This document shows, piece after piece, positions 26,053 through 35,059 of a stretch of 64,000 nucleotides of DNA; within the stretch, counting starts at the first letter, position 1; each line of letters begins with the position of its first letter. Source of the stretch: Chthoniobacter flavus (GTDB lineage Bacteria > Verrucomicrobiota > Verrucomicrobiia > Chthoniobacterales > Chthoniobacteraceae); assembly GCA_945861435.1 (NCBI GenBank), contig CAMAUX010000014.1, forward strand, positions 1 to 64,000. The letters run 5' to 3'. A program made the position numbers and the translations under genes. The notes under the pieces are model-generated. The model saw nothing but the letters and a program-made list of their open reading frames with translations, did not search any database and was not told the DNA's origin.

Positions 26053-26971
26053 AATGAACCAGAGACACATCGCCGTCCTGATGGGCGGGCCGGGATCGGA
26101 GCGGCAGGTATCGCTCAAGAGTGGCGAAGGGGTGACGCAGGCCCTGCGCGAACTCGGTGCTCACGTGACGCCGGTCGTGGTGGACGGGCCGGACTTTGTG
26201 CTTCCTGAAGGTGTCGATGTGGCCTTCAACGCGATCCACGGGACCTTTGGCGAGGATGGGCAGCTTCAGCGGTTGCTCGATGCGCGTGGGGTGGCGTACA
26301 CGGGCGAGGGGGTGGCGGGCAGCGAGTTGGCGATCGACAAGATCGCGACCAAGCGGCGGCTGCTTGAGCATGGGGTGCCGACTGCGCCCTTCGAGGTGTT
26401 GCGGGGTGGTGCCGCGCCGTCGATGCCGCTGCCCTATGTGTTGAAGGCGCCGCGCGAGGGTTCCAGCGTGGGCATCTATATTGTGCGAGAAGCGGCTGAG
26501 GTGGCTTCCAGCCTTGATCGCGCGCGTCAGCACGGGGAGGAAATCCTTGTGGAGAAATTCATCGCGGGGCGCGAGTTGACGGTGGGGATCGTGGGCGAAG
26601 AGTCCCTTCCGGTGATCGAGATCATCCCGCGGCAGGACTTTTATAATTTCGAGAACAAGTACCCGTTCCTGAATCCGAAGGCGGCCGGAGCCGACCACGT
26701 GTGCCCTGCGCAGCTTTCTGAGAAAGTGGCGGAGTTGGTGCGAGGGATCGCCATGGCAGCGCATCGCGCGCTGAGTCTGCGGGTTTACTCCCGCGTGGAC
26801 CTGCTTCTCACGAGGGAGGACGAGCCGTTTGTGCTCGAGATCAACACGATCCCCGGAATGACACCCTCCAGCCTGCTGCCCGAGGCGGCGGCTGCCATGG
26901 GAATGGGATATGCGGCCCTCTGCGCCCGAATCATCGAACTCTCGCTCCTTCGCCGACATCACCAACCATGA
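26045..26971 (+). CDS. ddl: D-alanine:D-alanine ligase
   Basis: ATP-grasp enzyme making the D-Ala-D-Ala dipeptide used by MurF (308 aa). Motifs: HIAVLMGGPGSERQVSLKSG, NAIHGTFGEDGQLQ, YVLKAPREGSSVGIY, IPRQDFYNFENKY and LEINTIPGMTPSSLLPEAA. The ATG at 26045 overlaps the murCB stop by 8 bases; an ATG at 26054 is a close alternative. Its stop overlaps the ftsQ start (ATGA). Ddl directly before ftsQ is normal dcw order. Confidence 0.96.
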   Translation: MREMNQRHIAVLMGGPGSERQVSLKSGEGVTQALRELGAHVTPVVVDGPDFVLPEGVDVAFNAIHGTFGEDGQLQRLLDARGVAYTGEGVAGSELAIDKIATKRRLLEHGVPTAPFEVLRGGAAPSMPLPYVLKAPREGSSVGIYIVREAAEVASSLDRARQHGEEILVEKFIAGRELTVGIVGEESLPVIEIIPRQDFYNFENKYPFLNPKAAGADHVCPAQLSEKVAELVRGIAMAAHRALSLRVYSRVDLLLTREDEPFVLEINTIPGMTPSSLLPEAAAAMGMGYAALCARIIELSLLRRHHQP

Positions 26972-28356
26972 AATCCAGCCGCAACCAGCGTGTGTCATCG
27001 CGCAGCCGCCGTCCACAGCACCTCCTTGAGGTGAGTGTGCGACAGGACCTTGCACAGGCCCAGCGCAACCGGGCGCTTTTCCTGCTCTGCTGCAAGCTGC
27101 TGCTTGCGGCCATGGTGCTGGCCGGTGGGTACGTGGGCGGAAGGAAGGCTTATCTCCGGTTTTTCCTGGAGAATCCCGACCTCTTTCTCAACGAGATCCG
27201 TGTGTCGACCAATGGGGCCCTGACACGCGAGCAGATCATCCAGACGGTGGGGTTGGTCGAGGGGCGCAACATCTTCACGTTCGACCTTGGCGAGGCCAAG
27301 AAGTCGCTTCGGGAACTGCCTCAGGTCGAGGACGTCCTCGTGCAGCGGCATCTTCCGCATCGGATCACCATTGATGTGAGCGAAAGGCGGCCGGTGGCTT
27401 GGTTGTGCGCGACCGCGGAGGAGGATCCCGCCACCTCGACAACCGCCTGCCTCATCGATGCGCGGGGCATCGCCATCCGGACATGGACGATTTTGCCCGA
27501 GTACCTGCATTTGCCGATCATCTGCGGCGTGAACCTTGAGAATGTGGCGCCGGGTCAGCGTGTTCCGGACCTTGATGTGCAGGCTGCGCTCGAGCTTGTG
27601 CGTCTCACCTTCCAGAGTACGCGCTACGACGTGCGCACGATCGACATTTCCAAGCACTACTGCCTGGTGGTGACCGATCGCACCCGAGTGAAAGTCACCT
27701 TTGGTCTCGACCGTATTGCCGACCAGCTTGCCCGACTCAACCTTCTGCTTGATCACCTTGAGCCCTCCCGGCGCGAGATCCAGACCGTGAATCTTCTGCT
27801 GGAGCGCAACCTCGCCGTTACTTTTGCGAGCAAGGCACCCGCACAGTCCCCGGCGCCTGTGGCGTCCACGGAACCGGGGGCGTCCGCGGCGGGTGGCGGG
27901 TCCGCAGCCGCAAAGCTTCAAGCATCCAACGCAGCCGCAAAGTCTCAGGCGCCCAACGCAGGAGCGAAGTCTCAGACGCCCAACGCAGCGACGAAATCTC
28001 AGGTATCGAACGTGGGGGTGAAGTCCCAGACATCCAAGGAAGCCCCTCCGCTCAAGACGGCGAAGGCCAAGCCTTCCACGCCTTCCACCGGCCAGTCGGG
28101 CATGGTGCAGGCGAGGTTGATGCAGACTCCAGTGCCCGCAGCTCCGGCTGCTGTGACGCCGGATTCGGTGCGGCGTTTCTTCAGCACACCCAGTCCGTCT
28201 TCCGACGTCGTGCCTGTGTCTGGCGACGGTCTTTCGAGGGCGTCCAGTGCGGCGCCGGTGTCGAAGCCCCCCTCAGCGTCCACTCCGGGCCCCGCGCAAG
28301 CGAAGGTGCGAGCTGCAACGCCAACGCCTCTTACCAAAAACCCCTTTCGTCCCTAA
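26968..28356 (+). CDS. ftsQ: FtsQ-like divisome protein with long C-terminal extension
   Basis: 462-aa bitopic protein. Basic cytoplasmic N-terminus, one transmembrane helix (about residues 37-57), POTRA domain (about 72-150: FLNEIRVSTNGALTREQI to ITIDVSERRPVAWL) and the beta domain (to about 290). FtsQ recruits FtsB and FtsL to the septum. Usual FtsQ is about 250-290 aa; here a 170-residue Ala/Pro/Ser/Lys-rich tail follows, including five 9-residue repeats of the form (A/T/V)KSQxxNxx. The tail would lie in the periplasm and could span or bind peptidoglycan. It overlaps ddl by 4 bases; ftsA follows after 6. Confidence 0.85.
   Translation: MKSSRNQRVSSRSRRPQHLLEVSVRQDLAQAQRNRALFLLCCKLLLAAMVLAGGYVGGRKAYLRFFLENPDLFLNEIRVSTNGALTREQIIQTVGLVEGRNIFTFDLGEAKKSLRELPQVEDVLVQRHLPHRITIDVSERRPVAWLCATAEEDPATSTTACLIDARGIAIRTWTILPEYLHLPIICGVNLENVAPGQRVPDLDVQAALELVRLTFQSTRYDVRTIDISKHYCLVVTDRTRVKVTFGLDRIADQLARLNLLLDHLEPSRREIQTVNLLLERNLAVTFASKAPAQSPAPVASTEPGASAAGGGSAAAKLQASNAAAKSQAPNAGAKSQTPNAATKSQVSNVGVKSQTSKEAPPLKTAKAKPSTPSTGQSGMVQARLMQTPVPAAPAAVTPDSVRRFFSTPSPSSDVVPVSGDGLSRASSAAPVSKPPSASTPGPAQAKVRAATPTPLTKNPFRP
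27910..28044 (+). repeat. 27-bp tandem repeat, five copies, in the ftsQ tail
   Basis: Five consecutive 27-bp units start at 27910, 27937, 27964, 27991 and 28018. Each encodes nine residues: AKLQASNAA, AKSQAPNAG, AKSQTPNAA, TKSQVSNVG, VKSQTSKEA. The reading frame is kept throughout and the copies are diverged at both DNA and protein level, so the array is not a very recent expansion. Confidence 0.85.
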
Positions 28357-28362
28357 ATCCTC

Positions 28363-29571
28363 ATGGCCAGAGAAGACATCCTCGTTGGGCTGGAGATTGG
28401 AACCAGCAAGGTTTGCGCCGTGGTCGCGGAGGCAAGACGCGACTCCACGATGAAGATCCTCGGGGTCGGCGTGGCCCAATCCTGCGGTGTGCGAAAGGGG
28501 GAGATTGTGGACTTTGACACTGCTGGAAAGTGCGTGCGCGAGGCGCTTGCGGACGCCGAGGAGAAGAGCGATGTGGAGATTCACCAAGTTTTCCTCTCGG
28601 TCACGGGATCGCACATCAAGAGCTTCAACAAGCGCGGGGCGATCGACATTTCGCCTGATCAGGAGGAGATCCGGTATGCGGATCTCGAGGAGGTGCGCAC
28701 GGTGGCCGGGGAGGTGAGTCTGCCCCAAGCCAACACCTTCGTGCACACGCTTCTCCAGCACTACTACATCGACGGCCAGGATGGCGTGCTCAACCCGGAG
28801 GGGATGATGGGAAGCAAGCTGGAGGCCGATTACCACATCGTCCATGGCGTCCGCACACGGATTCAGAACAACATCCGGTGCGTGCGCGAGCTCAACATTG
28901 GCGTGGACGATGTGGTGTTCGCGCCCGTGGCTGCGGCGGAGGTGATCATTGACCCGTCGCAGCGCGAATTGGGTGGTCTGGTCATTGATCTCGGTGGCGG
29001 CACCACGGGGTATTCGGTTTTCACCGAGGGCGCGATCAAGCGTAGCGGCTGCATTGCGGTGGGTGGCGACCATGTGACCAACGACATTTCGCTTGGTCTT
29101 CGCCTGCCCATGGCCAGAGCCGAGCGGCTGAAGGTGGAGGAGGGCGGGGTCCTGTTCGACGGGTCCGAGGACGTGCCGTACATCACCCTCAAGGACGAGG
29201 CGGGATTCGTCGGTTGTGAAGTGGAGCGCGAGCATCTCAACAACATCATTTACTGCCGTTTGCGGGAGACATTCGAGCTCGTGAAGCGCGACTTGGATGA
29301 GGGCAGGATCCTTTCCTACCTCGGTGCGGGCGTCATGCTTACTGGTGGTGGTTCGCTGATCAGGGGCATCGACCAGCTTGCATCGGAGGTCTTCGGGTTG
29401 CCCGTGCGCCTGACCCGTCCCGAGACGGTGAGCGGCATCACATCGCACTTTGAGGATCCCACGCTTTCCACGGCCATTGGCGTGACCAAGTACGCGCAAT
29501 CCGTGCACGCCCCGAAGCAGGAGGGCTGGCTCAAGTCGACCCTGCGGCGGTTCAAAAGCTTCGGCGGCTAA
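28363..29571 (+). CDS. ftsA: Cell division protein FtsA
   Basis: Actin-like ATPase that tethers FtsZ to the membrane (402 aa). Motifs: ILVGLEIGTSKVCAVVAE (phosphate 1), a SHS2-like 1C domain (SVTGSHIKSFNKRGAI), VIDLGGGTTGYSVF (phosphate 2), GAGVMLTGGGSLIRGI (adenosine) and a C-terminal amphipathic helix GWLKSTLRRFKSF that serves as the membrane-targeting sequence. Normal in length. Six bases after ftsQ and 33 before ftsZ. Confidence 0.96.
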   Translation: MAREDILVGLEIGTSKVCAVVAEARRDSTMKILGVGVAQSCGVRKGEIVDFDTAGKCVREALADAEEKSDVEIHQVFLSVTGSHIKSFNKRGAIDISPDQEEIRYADLEEVRTVAGEVSLPQANTFVHTLLQHYYIDGQDGVLNPEGMMGSKLEADYHIVHGVRTRIQNNIRCVRELNIGVDDVVFAPVAAAEVIIDPSQRELGGLVIDLGGGTTGYSVFTEGAIKRSGCIAVGGDHVTNDISLGLRLPMARAERLKVEEGGVLFDGSEDVPYITLKDEAGFVGCEVEREHLNNIIYCRLRETFELVKRDLDEGRILSYLGAGVMLTGGGSLIRGIDQLASEVFGLPVRLTRPETVSGITSHFEDPTLSTAIGVTKYAQSVHAPKQEGWLKSTLRRFKSFGG

Positions 29572-29604
29572 ATCGTCCCTTTCAAACCCTCTCATCTAAA
29601 AGAC

Positions 29605-30981
29605 ATGATCCCACTGCCCCGCCTGCAAAGCGCCGAGACCGGCGAGTTTCTCATCAAAGTTGTCGGACTTGGGGGGGCGGGATGCAACGTCCTCGACCGA
29701 CTCCATCGCGATGGCCAGGGGCCATGGGAGCTTGTGGCGGTGAACACCGACTCGCAGGCGCTCGCCGTTTCTGCGGCTCCGGTGAAGATTCAGGCTGGCA
29801 GCGGGGTGACTCGCGGGCTTGGGGCAGGAGGTGATCCGGAGATGGGTGCCCAAGCCGCGCAGGAATCGGTGGAAGACCTTCGTCAGGCGCTTGAGGGTGC
29901 GGCTGCGGTTTTTCTCTGTGTGGGACTCGGAGGTGGCACGGGTTCGGGAGCCGCGCCGCTGCTTGCTTCGCTGGCGGGTGAGCGGGAGGCGTTGGTGGTG
30001 GTGTTTGCGACGATGCCCTTTGGTTTTGAGGGCCGCCGCAGGCAGGCTCAGGCTGAGGAGGCGTTGGAGGCGCTGCGACAGTCCGCCGATGTGGTGGTGT
30101 GTTTTGAGAACGACCGCATGGCCTCGCTCGTGGAGCCTCAGAGCGCTGTGCAGGAGGCCTTCGCAGCGGTCGATCAGACGGTGAGCCAGAGTCTGCGTGC
30201 CGTTGTGACGCTCCTTCACCGTCGCGGTCTCGTTCACGCGGGGCTCGACGAACTCACCACCGTGCTGCGCAGCAGGGATGCCCGCTGCCTCTTTGGTTAC
30301 GGTGAGGCCGCTGGCGACAACCGGGCCCACGACGCGCTCGAACTCGCCCTCAAGTGTCCGTTACTCGGAGGCGGCGACGCGCTCTCTCAGTCGGCCAGTG
30401 TGCTCATCAGTGTCGCTGGTGGAACGGGTCTGAGGCTCGACGAGGTCCAGACGTTGATGGGGGAATTCAACCGCCACGTCAGCCAGGACACGCAGGTGCT
30501 TTTCGGCGCGGCTGTGGATCCCACGATGGGGGAGAGTCTGTCCGTCACGATCCTCAGCAGTACGGAGATCGCCGCACCGCTGCCTGTCCGCTCATCGGTC
30601 GCCGCCGAGGTGCGCCGGCCTGCCGTGCCTCTCCAGCGGACCGCGCGAGTGAGCACGCCGCGCCCGGCTTCCCCTCCTCGCGAAGAGGTTTCCGAATCTG
30701 AAGAGTCAGAAACGAGTGTCGCTGCTGTGGGGGGGACGGATCTTCCGGTTCGGTCCCCGGATGCCGTGGTGTCGGAGGCGCCGGCACCGAGGCCTCGTCC
30801 GGACGCGCGAATGGGGCGCAGGCCTGGAACGGAGATGGCGGGTGGGCGGCGCGAGGCGCGTCAGGAGCAGATGCAGTTTGAGCCTGCGAGCAGGGGGCGT
30901 TTCGACAAGAGCGAACCGACGATCGTGGATGGCGAGGACCTCGATGTGCCCGCGTTTCTGCGTCGGACCCCGCGGCGCTGA
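29605..30981 (+). CDS. ftsZ: FtsZ, divergent, with altered T7 catalytic loop
   Basis: Tubulin-like division GTPase (458 aa), last gene of the dcw cluster. The GTP-binding side is recognisable: GLGGAGCNVLDRL (21-33), VAVNTDSQAL, RGLGAGGDPEMG, and the tubulin signature as GLGGGTGSGAAP (107-118; Ser replaces the usual Thr). The T7 loop is changed: where E. coli has Asn207, Asp209 and Asp212, an ungapped alignment gives His211, Gly213 and Glu216 (GLVHAGLDELTTVL). These residues complete the GTPase site of the neighbouring subunit, so hydrolysis may be slow or use Asp215. The C-terminal linker is long (about 130 residues), and the conserved tail is kept as LDVPAFLRR, so FtsA binding should remain. 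Confidence 0.93.
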   Translation: MIPLPRLQSAETGEFLIKVVGLGGAGCNVLDRLHRDGQGPWELVAVNTDSQALAVSAAPVKIQAGSGVTRGLGAGGDPEMGAQAAQESVEDLRQALEGAAAVFLCVGLGGGTGSGAAPLLASLAGEREALVVVFATMPFGFEGRRRQAQAEEALEALRQSADVVVCFENDRMASLVEPQSAVQEAFAAVDQTVSQSLRAVVTLLHRRGLVHAGLDELTTVLRSRDARCLFGYGEAAGDNRAHDALELALKCPLLGGGDALSQSASVLISVAGGTGLRLDEVQTLMGEFNRHVSQDTQVLFGAAVDPTMGESLSVTILSSTEIAAPLPVRSSVAAEVRRPAVPLQRTARVSTPRPASPPREEVSESEESETSVAAVGGTDLPVRSPDAVVSEAPAPRPRPDARMGRRPGTEMAGGRREARQEQMQFEPASRGRFDKSEPTIVDGEDLDVPAFLRRTPRR

Positions 30982-31034
30982 TTGCTGCAGGTTTCGCGAG
31001 AGAGGCGCGCGGGGGTGGGCGTTGACCAGTCGCC

Positions 31035-31622
31035 TTACTTCAGTTCCTTGACGATGGTCGCGGGGTTGCCGGCGACCACCACGTTGGCGGGGACGCTGCG
31101 GCTGACGACGGAACCCGCCGCGACCACGGAGTTCTCGCCGATGGTCACTCCCTTGAGGATGACTGCGTTCATGCCGATCCACACGTTGTCGTGGATTTTG
31201 ACGGGGGCCGTTTTGATTTCCGGGCGGGGGGGACGTCCCTCGAAGAAGGGGGCCAGAGCCATCGTGTCGATGCGGCGCTGGGCGGCGTCGACTGGGTGGA
31301 AGTCGGAGTCTGCGATGCCGACATTCCACGAGATCAGGCAGTGGGAGCCGATCTCGATGCGTTCGCTGGCCATGATGAGGGCGCCGTTGAGCAGCGTGAA
31401 ATCGCCAACGCTGCAGGTGCCATGTTCTCCGAGGGAAAACGAGACGCCCGCGTAGCAGGAGACGTGTTTTCCGAGGACCACCGCGCGCTCGCGCCGGCTT
31501 TTCATAAAGCGGAAGATCTGCGCGGTCTCAAGGTACACGCCCTCTCCCCAGACGACGTTGGCGGGGATGGGGTGCTGCCACCAATCCTCTTGGACGCGGC
31601 GTTCTGGAGTGATGTTGCTCAT
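31035..31622 (-). CDS. Hexapeptide-repeat acyltransferase (LbH family)
   Basis: 195-aa left-handed beta-helix protein of the maltose/galactoside O-acetyltransferase type. Hexapeptide turns run from about residue 50 to the end, with [39 protein letters not shown] and [15 protein letters not shown]; the catalytic-type His is in SDFHPVD. Such enzymes usually acetylate sugars of surface glycans or small sugars. Its ATG overlaps the stop of the ABC exporter upstream by 4 bases, so the two are coupled and may act on the same envelope glycan or glycolipid. The acceptor is unknown. Confidence 0.8.
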   Translation of the reverse strand: MSNITPERRVQEDWWQHPIPANVVWGEGVYLETAQIFRFMKSRRERAVVLGKHVSCYAGVSFSLGEHGTCSVGDFTLLNGALIMASERIEIGSHCLISWNVGIADSDFHPVDAAQRRIDTMALAPFFEGRPPRPEIKTAPVKIHDNVWIGMNAVILKGVTIGENSVVAAGSVVSRSVPANVVVAGNPATIVKELK

Positions 31623-33403
31623 GGTGTGGTGGTTTGCGTGAGGCCGACGTGGGCTGCGTGGTAAAGCTGCGCGTAGGCGCCTCCGCGGGCCAGAAGTTCC
31701 GGACCGGATCCTGTTTCCAAAACCCCGCCCTGTCCGAGTACCACGATGTGGCCGAGTTGGTGAACGGTGGGGATGCGATGGGTGATGATGAGGGTGGTGC
31801 GTCCGCGCATGAGTTCCTCCATCGTGGTCATGATGGCGGCCTCGGTTTTTGGGTCGAGCGCGCTTGTGGGCTCGTCCAGAAGGAGGAGGGGCGCGTCCTT
31901 GAGAAAGGCGCGTGCGATGCCGATGCGCTGGCGCTGACCAACGCTGAGGTGGTTGCCGCGCTCACCCACTTGGGACGCGTAACCCTCGGGAAGAGCCGAG
32001 ATGAATTCGTGCGCCTGAGCCTTCTTTGCAGCCTCGATGATCTCCTCCTCGGTGGCGCCGGGCCGTCCATAGGCGATGTTTTCACGGATGGTGGTGGAGA
32101 AGAGCAGCGTGTCTTGGAGGACGATGCTGATCTGGTTGCGAAGCGACCTCTTGCTCACGGAGCGGAGGTCGTGTCCATCGAGCAGCACGCGGCCGCCGGT
32201 GGGGTCGTAGAAGCGAGGCACGAGGCTGAGCAGCGTGCTTTTGCCTGCGCCGGTGCCGCCGACGAAGGCCACGGTTTCGCCGGGGGCGATTTGAAGGCTG
32301 ACGCCGCGCAGGATGGGGCGGTCCGCGGAGTAGCCGAAGCTCACGTCTTCGAAGCTGACTGCGCCCCTTGCCGTATCGATCGCCGGGGCGTTTGGGGCGT
32401 CGGGCACTTCGTCCGGGCGGTCGAGGATTTCGAAGCAGCGCTTGGCGCCGGCGGTGGCGCCTTCGAGTGCCCAGCCGAGATTGGTGAGGGCTTCGACGGG
32501 CTGGTAGAGCATGACGAGGTATTGGGAGATGGCGAAGAGGGCGGCGAGGGTGAGGGTGGCGTCCATCACGTGGCGCGCGCCGAAGTAGAGCATGGCTGCG
32601 GTGCTTGCGGCCATGATGGTGCTCACCGCGAGAGAGCTTTTCATTGAGGTGTACATCTGGCGGAGGTAGGCCTCCTGGCTCTCCCTTGCGCGTCCGGTGA
32701 ACTGGGAAACTTCGTGGTCCTCGCGGCCGAAGGCCTGGATCATCTTCACTGAGCTGAGGCCCTCCTGCGCGTGGGTGAGCAAAGCGCTCTCGCGTTCTTG
32801 GATGGCGTTGGATTCGTTGCGGATCCGGTTTGAATAAAGCCGGATGGTGAGGATGAGGAGGGGGAGGATGAGCAGGGAGAGCAGGGCGATTTGCCAGTCC
32901 AAGCGCCAGATGACGTAGAAGGTCGAAGCGATGCTCACAAGCGAGCCGAAGATGAAGCTGCCCTTTGCGTAGAAGGTCTGCACGGCCATGGAATCGTAGG
33001 CCACGCGGAAGCTGGAGTCTGCGCTGCGGCGGGCATCGTGGAACTGCAGGGGCAGGGAATGGAGGTAGGCGTAGAGTTCGGTGCGCAGGCGCAGCAGTGC
33101 GTGGATGCCCACCTTGATGTAGAGCATGCTGCTGAGCAGTTGGAGCCAGCCGGCCACCAGGTGCACGCCTACGAGCAGGCCGCAGAGGAGGATGGGAGCC
33201 ACTTCCACGGCCACCTCGTGCCCCCAGAGTTGCACGCTGGTTTTGCCGGCGAGGAAGCCCGGCAGCACCTCGCCGACTACGGCGGAGAGCGGCCACGGCT
33301 TGAGCAGGCCGACTGCGATGGACGCCATGCCGAGCAGGGTGGCCCCCACCGTCGGGACTAGGTACGGCCGGTAGTAAACCAGGGTGCGGCGGTAGATCGA
33401 CAT
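31619..33403 (-). CDS. ABC exporter, fused membrane and ATPase domains
   Basis: 594-aa half-transporter: a six-helix exporter domain (about residues 1-320) and an ATPase with Walker [10 protein letters not shown], signature [15 protein letters not shown], Walker [13 protein letters not shown] and H-loop ITHRIPT. A homodimer is expected in the inner membrane. Similar in layout to lipid flippases and multidrug exporters. Coupling (ATGA) to a hexapeptide acyltransferase hints at a modified glycolipid or surface-sugar substrate; this is inference. Divergent from the deacetylase gene at 33607, with a 203-base gap in which I see no clear regulatory site. Confidence 0.85.
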   Translation of the reverse strand: MSIYRRTLVYYRPYLVPTVGATLLGMASIAVGLLKPWPLSAVVGEVLPGFLAGKTSVQLWGHEVAVEVAPILLCGLLVGVHLVAGWLQLLSSMLYIKVGIHALLRLRTELYAYLHSLPLQFHDARRSADSSFRVAYDSMAVQTFYAKGSFIFGSLVSIASTFYVIWRLDWQIALLSLLILPLLILTIRLYSNRIRNESNAIQERESALLTHAQEGLSSVKMIQAFGREDHEVSQFTGRARESQEAYLRQMYTSMKSSLAVSTIMAASTAAMLYFGARHVMDATLTLAALFAISQYLVMLYQPVEALTNLGWALEGATAGAKRCFEILDRPDEVPDAPNAPAIDTARGAVSFEDVSFGYSADRPILRGVSLQIAPGETVAFVGGTGAGKSTLLSLVPRFYDPTGGRVLLDGHDLRSVSKRSLRNQISIVLQDTLLFSTTIRENIAYGRPGATEEEIIEAAKKAQAHEFISALPEGYASQVGERGNHLSVGQRQRIGIARAFLKDAPLLLLDEPTSALDPKTEAAIMTTMEELMRGRTTLIITHRIPTVHQLGHIVVLGQGGVLETGSGPELLARGGAYAQLYHAAHVGLTQTTTP

Positions 33404-33606
33404 GCAGGGGTGGGCAACAGAAAAGCGGGATGCAGTGCTTTGGCAATGTTTCTTCTGGCCGCGTGCGGGCGTGGGTTGAGCGGCGAGGATGCCTCCCAGC
33501 GAGAGGGTCGCGTTGGTGGTGCGTGGAAAACTGCAGCATCTCCCGCTTGGGACTTTCCCGGGCGCGTGCTTGCGGTATGGTTGGGGGTCTTTTCTGCCAC
33601 CCTTTT

Positions 33607-34941
33607 ATGATCCGAAAATTCGTTCTCCTGCTCGCGATTGGCGGCGCCGCCGCCTTTGGTGCTCACAAACTTGGCTGGGTGCCCGGGCTCTCCCGTTTGA
33701 TTCATCCTGAGCCTGCGGTGGAGGTAGTTTCGCCAGTGGTGGCGTCGGCTGATCCAGAGCCGTCTGCACCACAACCTCCAGCCGTGCCTGCTCCGGCGCC
33801 AGTGCAGCAGAAGGCGGAGCACAGTACGCGGGGATCGGTGATGGTGTTGTGTTATCACCGATTTGAGAATCGGCCGAAGAACTCGATGGCGATCCAGCCT
33901 GAGGAGTTCGAGCGGCAACTCGGGGAACTGCAGAAAGCAGGGTTCTCCGTGATCCCGATGGCGGACTTCCTTGCGTGGCGTCGCGGAGAAAAGGACATCC
34001 CGGAAAAGAGCTGCGTGATCTCCATCGATGACGGCTACCGCTCGGGGTACGAGGTGGCGTGGCCGATCCTGAAGAAGTTTGGCTACCCGTTCACCATGTT
34101 TGTCTACACGGACTTCATGAAGGGCCAGCGGATGGCGGGTGGGCAGTCCATGAGCTGGGAGGAGCTGGCCCAGATGCGGGATGCCGGAGTCGACATCGAG
34201 TCGCATACGGTTTCCCATTCCGACTTTCGTGCTGCTAAAAGAGGCCGCACTCCGGAGCAGTACGAGAAGTGGCTTAGGGATGAGCTCGCGGGCTCCAAGA
34301 AGCTGATCGAACAGAAGCTGGGGATTTTGGTGAAGTGCGTGGCTTACCCGTATGGCAATCACAACGCGGAAGCTCGCAAGGTGGCCATTGAAGCAGGGTA
34401 CGAGGCGGCCTTCACGGTTTACGGGCAGCGTCTGAGTTACCACAGTCCGGCGGATATGCTTGGGAGGTATGCGGTGGAGGGGACAAAGCCGCAGATCTTC
34501 CAGTCCGCCCTCAAGATGATTGGCGGCGGAGTGAGCGCAGACGAGGGGTCTGCTGTGGGGCATACGGCGGCGTCCTCGATGCTGACCCAGCCGATGGAGG
34601 GCGAAGTTGTCACGGAGGCTCGGCCTGTGATCAAGGCGAACGTGGCGACATTGGGGGCTGTGGATCCAGCGAGCATCGAGATGCGCATCAGTGGCGTCGG
34701 TATGGTGCCCGTGAAGTTTGATGCGGAAAACAAGCTGGTGGAGGCGGTTCTCAAGGAGGATCTGCGCGAGCCGAACTACACGGTCATTCTCTCGGCCAAG
34801 GTCGGCGGCCGAAAGATCGAGACACGCTGGAGCTTCAGCTATCAGAAGGAAGGGGCTGCGCCTCCTCCGGAACCAGCAACTCCTGTCGCACCCACGGCCC
34901 CTGCAGGAGCTTCGGTGAAGGGAAAGAAGCCGAAATCCTAG
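33607..34941 (+). CDS. Membrane-anchored polysaccharide deacetylase
   Basis: 444-aa NodB-homology (CE4) protein. The N-terminal hydrophobic segment (about residues 5-22) is a signal anchor, followed by a Pro-rich linker (about 35-75). The catalytic domain (about 78-270) contains CYHRFENRP, SIDDGY with the Asp pair 141-142, the metal-binding HTVSH (His200, His204) and YPYGNHN. The C-terminal 150 residues are a beta-rich domain ending in a Pro/Lys tail. Likely removes N-acetyl groups from peptidoglycan or another periplasmic glycan. The ATG at 33607 is chosen because it opens the signal anchor; sequence before it in frame is not protein-like. Confidence 0.85.
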   Translation: MIRKFVLLLAIGGAAAFGAHKLGWVPGLSRLIHPEPAVEVVSPVVASADPEPSAPQPPAVPAPAPVQQKAEHSTRGSVMVLCYHRFENRPKNSMAIQPEEFERQLGELQKAGFSVIPMADFLAWRRGEKDIPEKSCVISIDDGYRSGYEVAWPILKKFGYPFTMFVYTDFMKGQRMAGGQSMSWEELAQMRDAGVDIESHTVSHSDFRAAKRGRTPEQYEKWLRDELAGSKKLIEQKLGILVKCVAYPYGNHNAEARKVAIEAGYEAAFTVYGQRLSYHSPADMLGRYAVEGTKPQIFQSALKMIGGGVSADEGSAVGHTAASSMLTQPMEGEVVTEARPVIKANVATLGAVDPASIEMRISGVGMVPVKFDAENKLVEAVLKEDLREPNYTVILSAKVGGRKIETRWSFSYQKEGAAPPPEPATPVAPTAPAGASVKGKKPKS

Positions 34942-35016
34942 GTTCCCTGCCTGCGTCGCTGATCCCGCTGGTCCCGCTGACCATTGCGCGGCAATTTGCC
35001 GGGCGGAATGGGTTTC

Positions 35017-35044
35017 TTTACGCGGCGCCAAACTGAGCTAGCAT
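35017..35044 (+). promoter_or_regulatory. Possible promoter for ffh
   Basis: TTTACG (35017-35022), 16 bases, TAGCAT (35039-35044). Each element matches the sigma70 consensus only in part, and the start of transcription would be within about 10 bases of the ffh ATG. Weak call. Confidence 0.25.
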
Positions 35045-35059
35045 TCCCGATCCCGCCTC

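Noticed and set aside
23242-26118. 958-codon minus-strand frame opposite murG/murCB
   Set aside because: Arg/His/Pro-rich, no motif, opposite two certain enzymes.
27910-28044. CRISPR-like array
   Set aside because: The 27-bp units are contiguous without spacers and stay in frame within ftsQ, so this is a coding tandem repeat.
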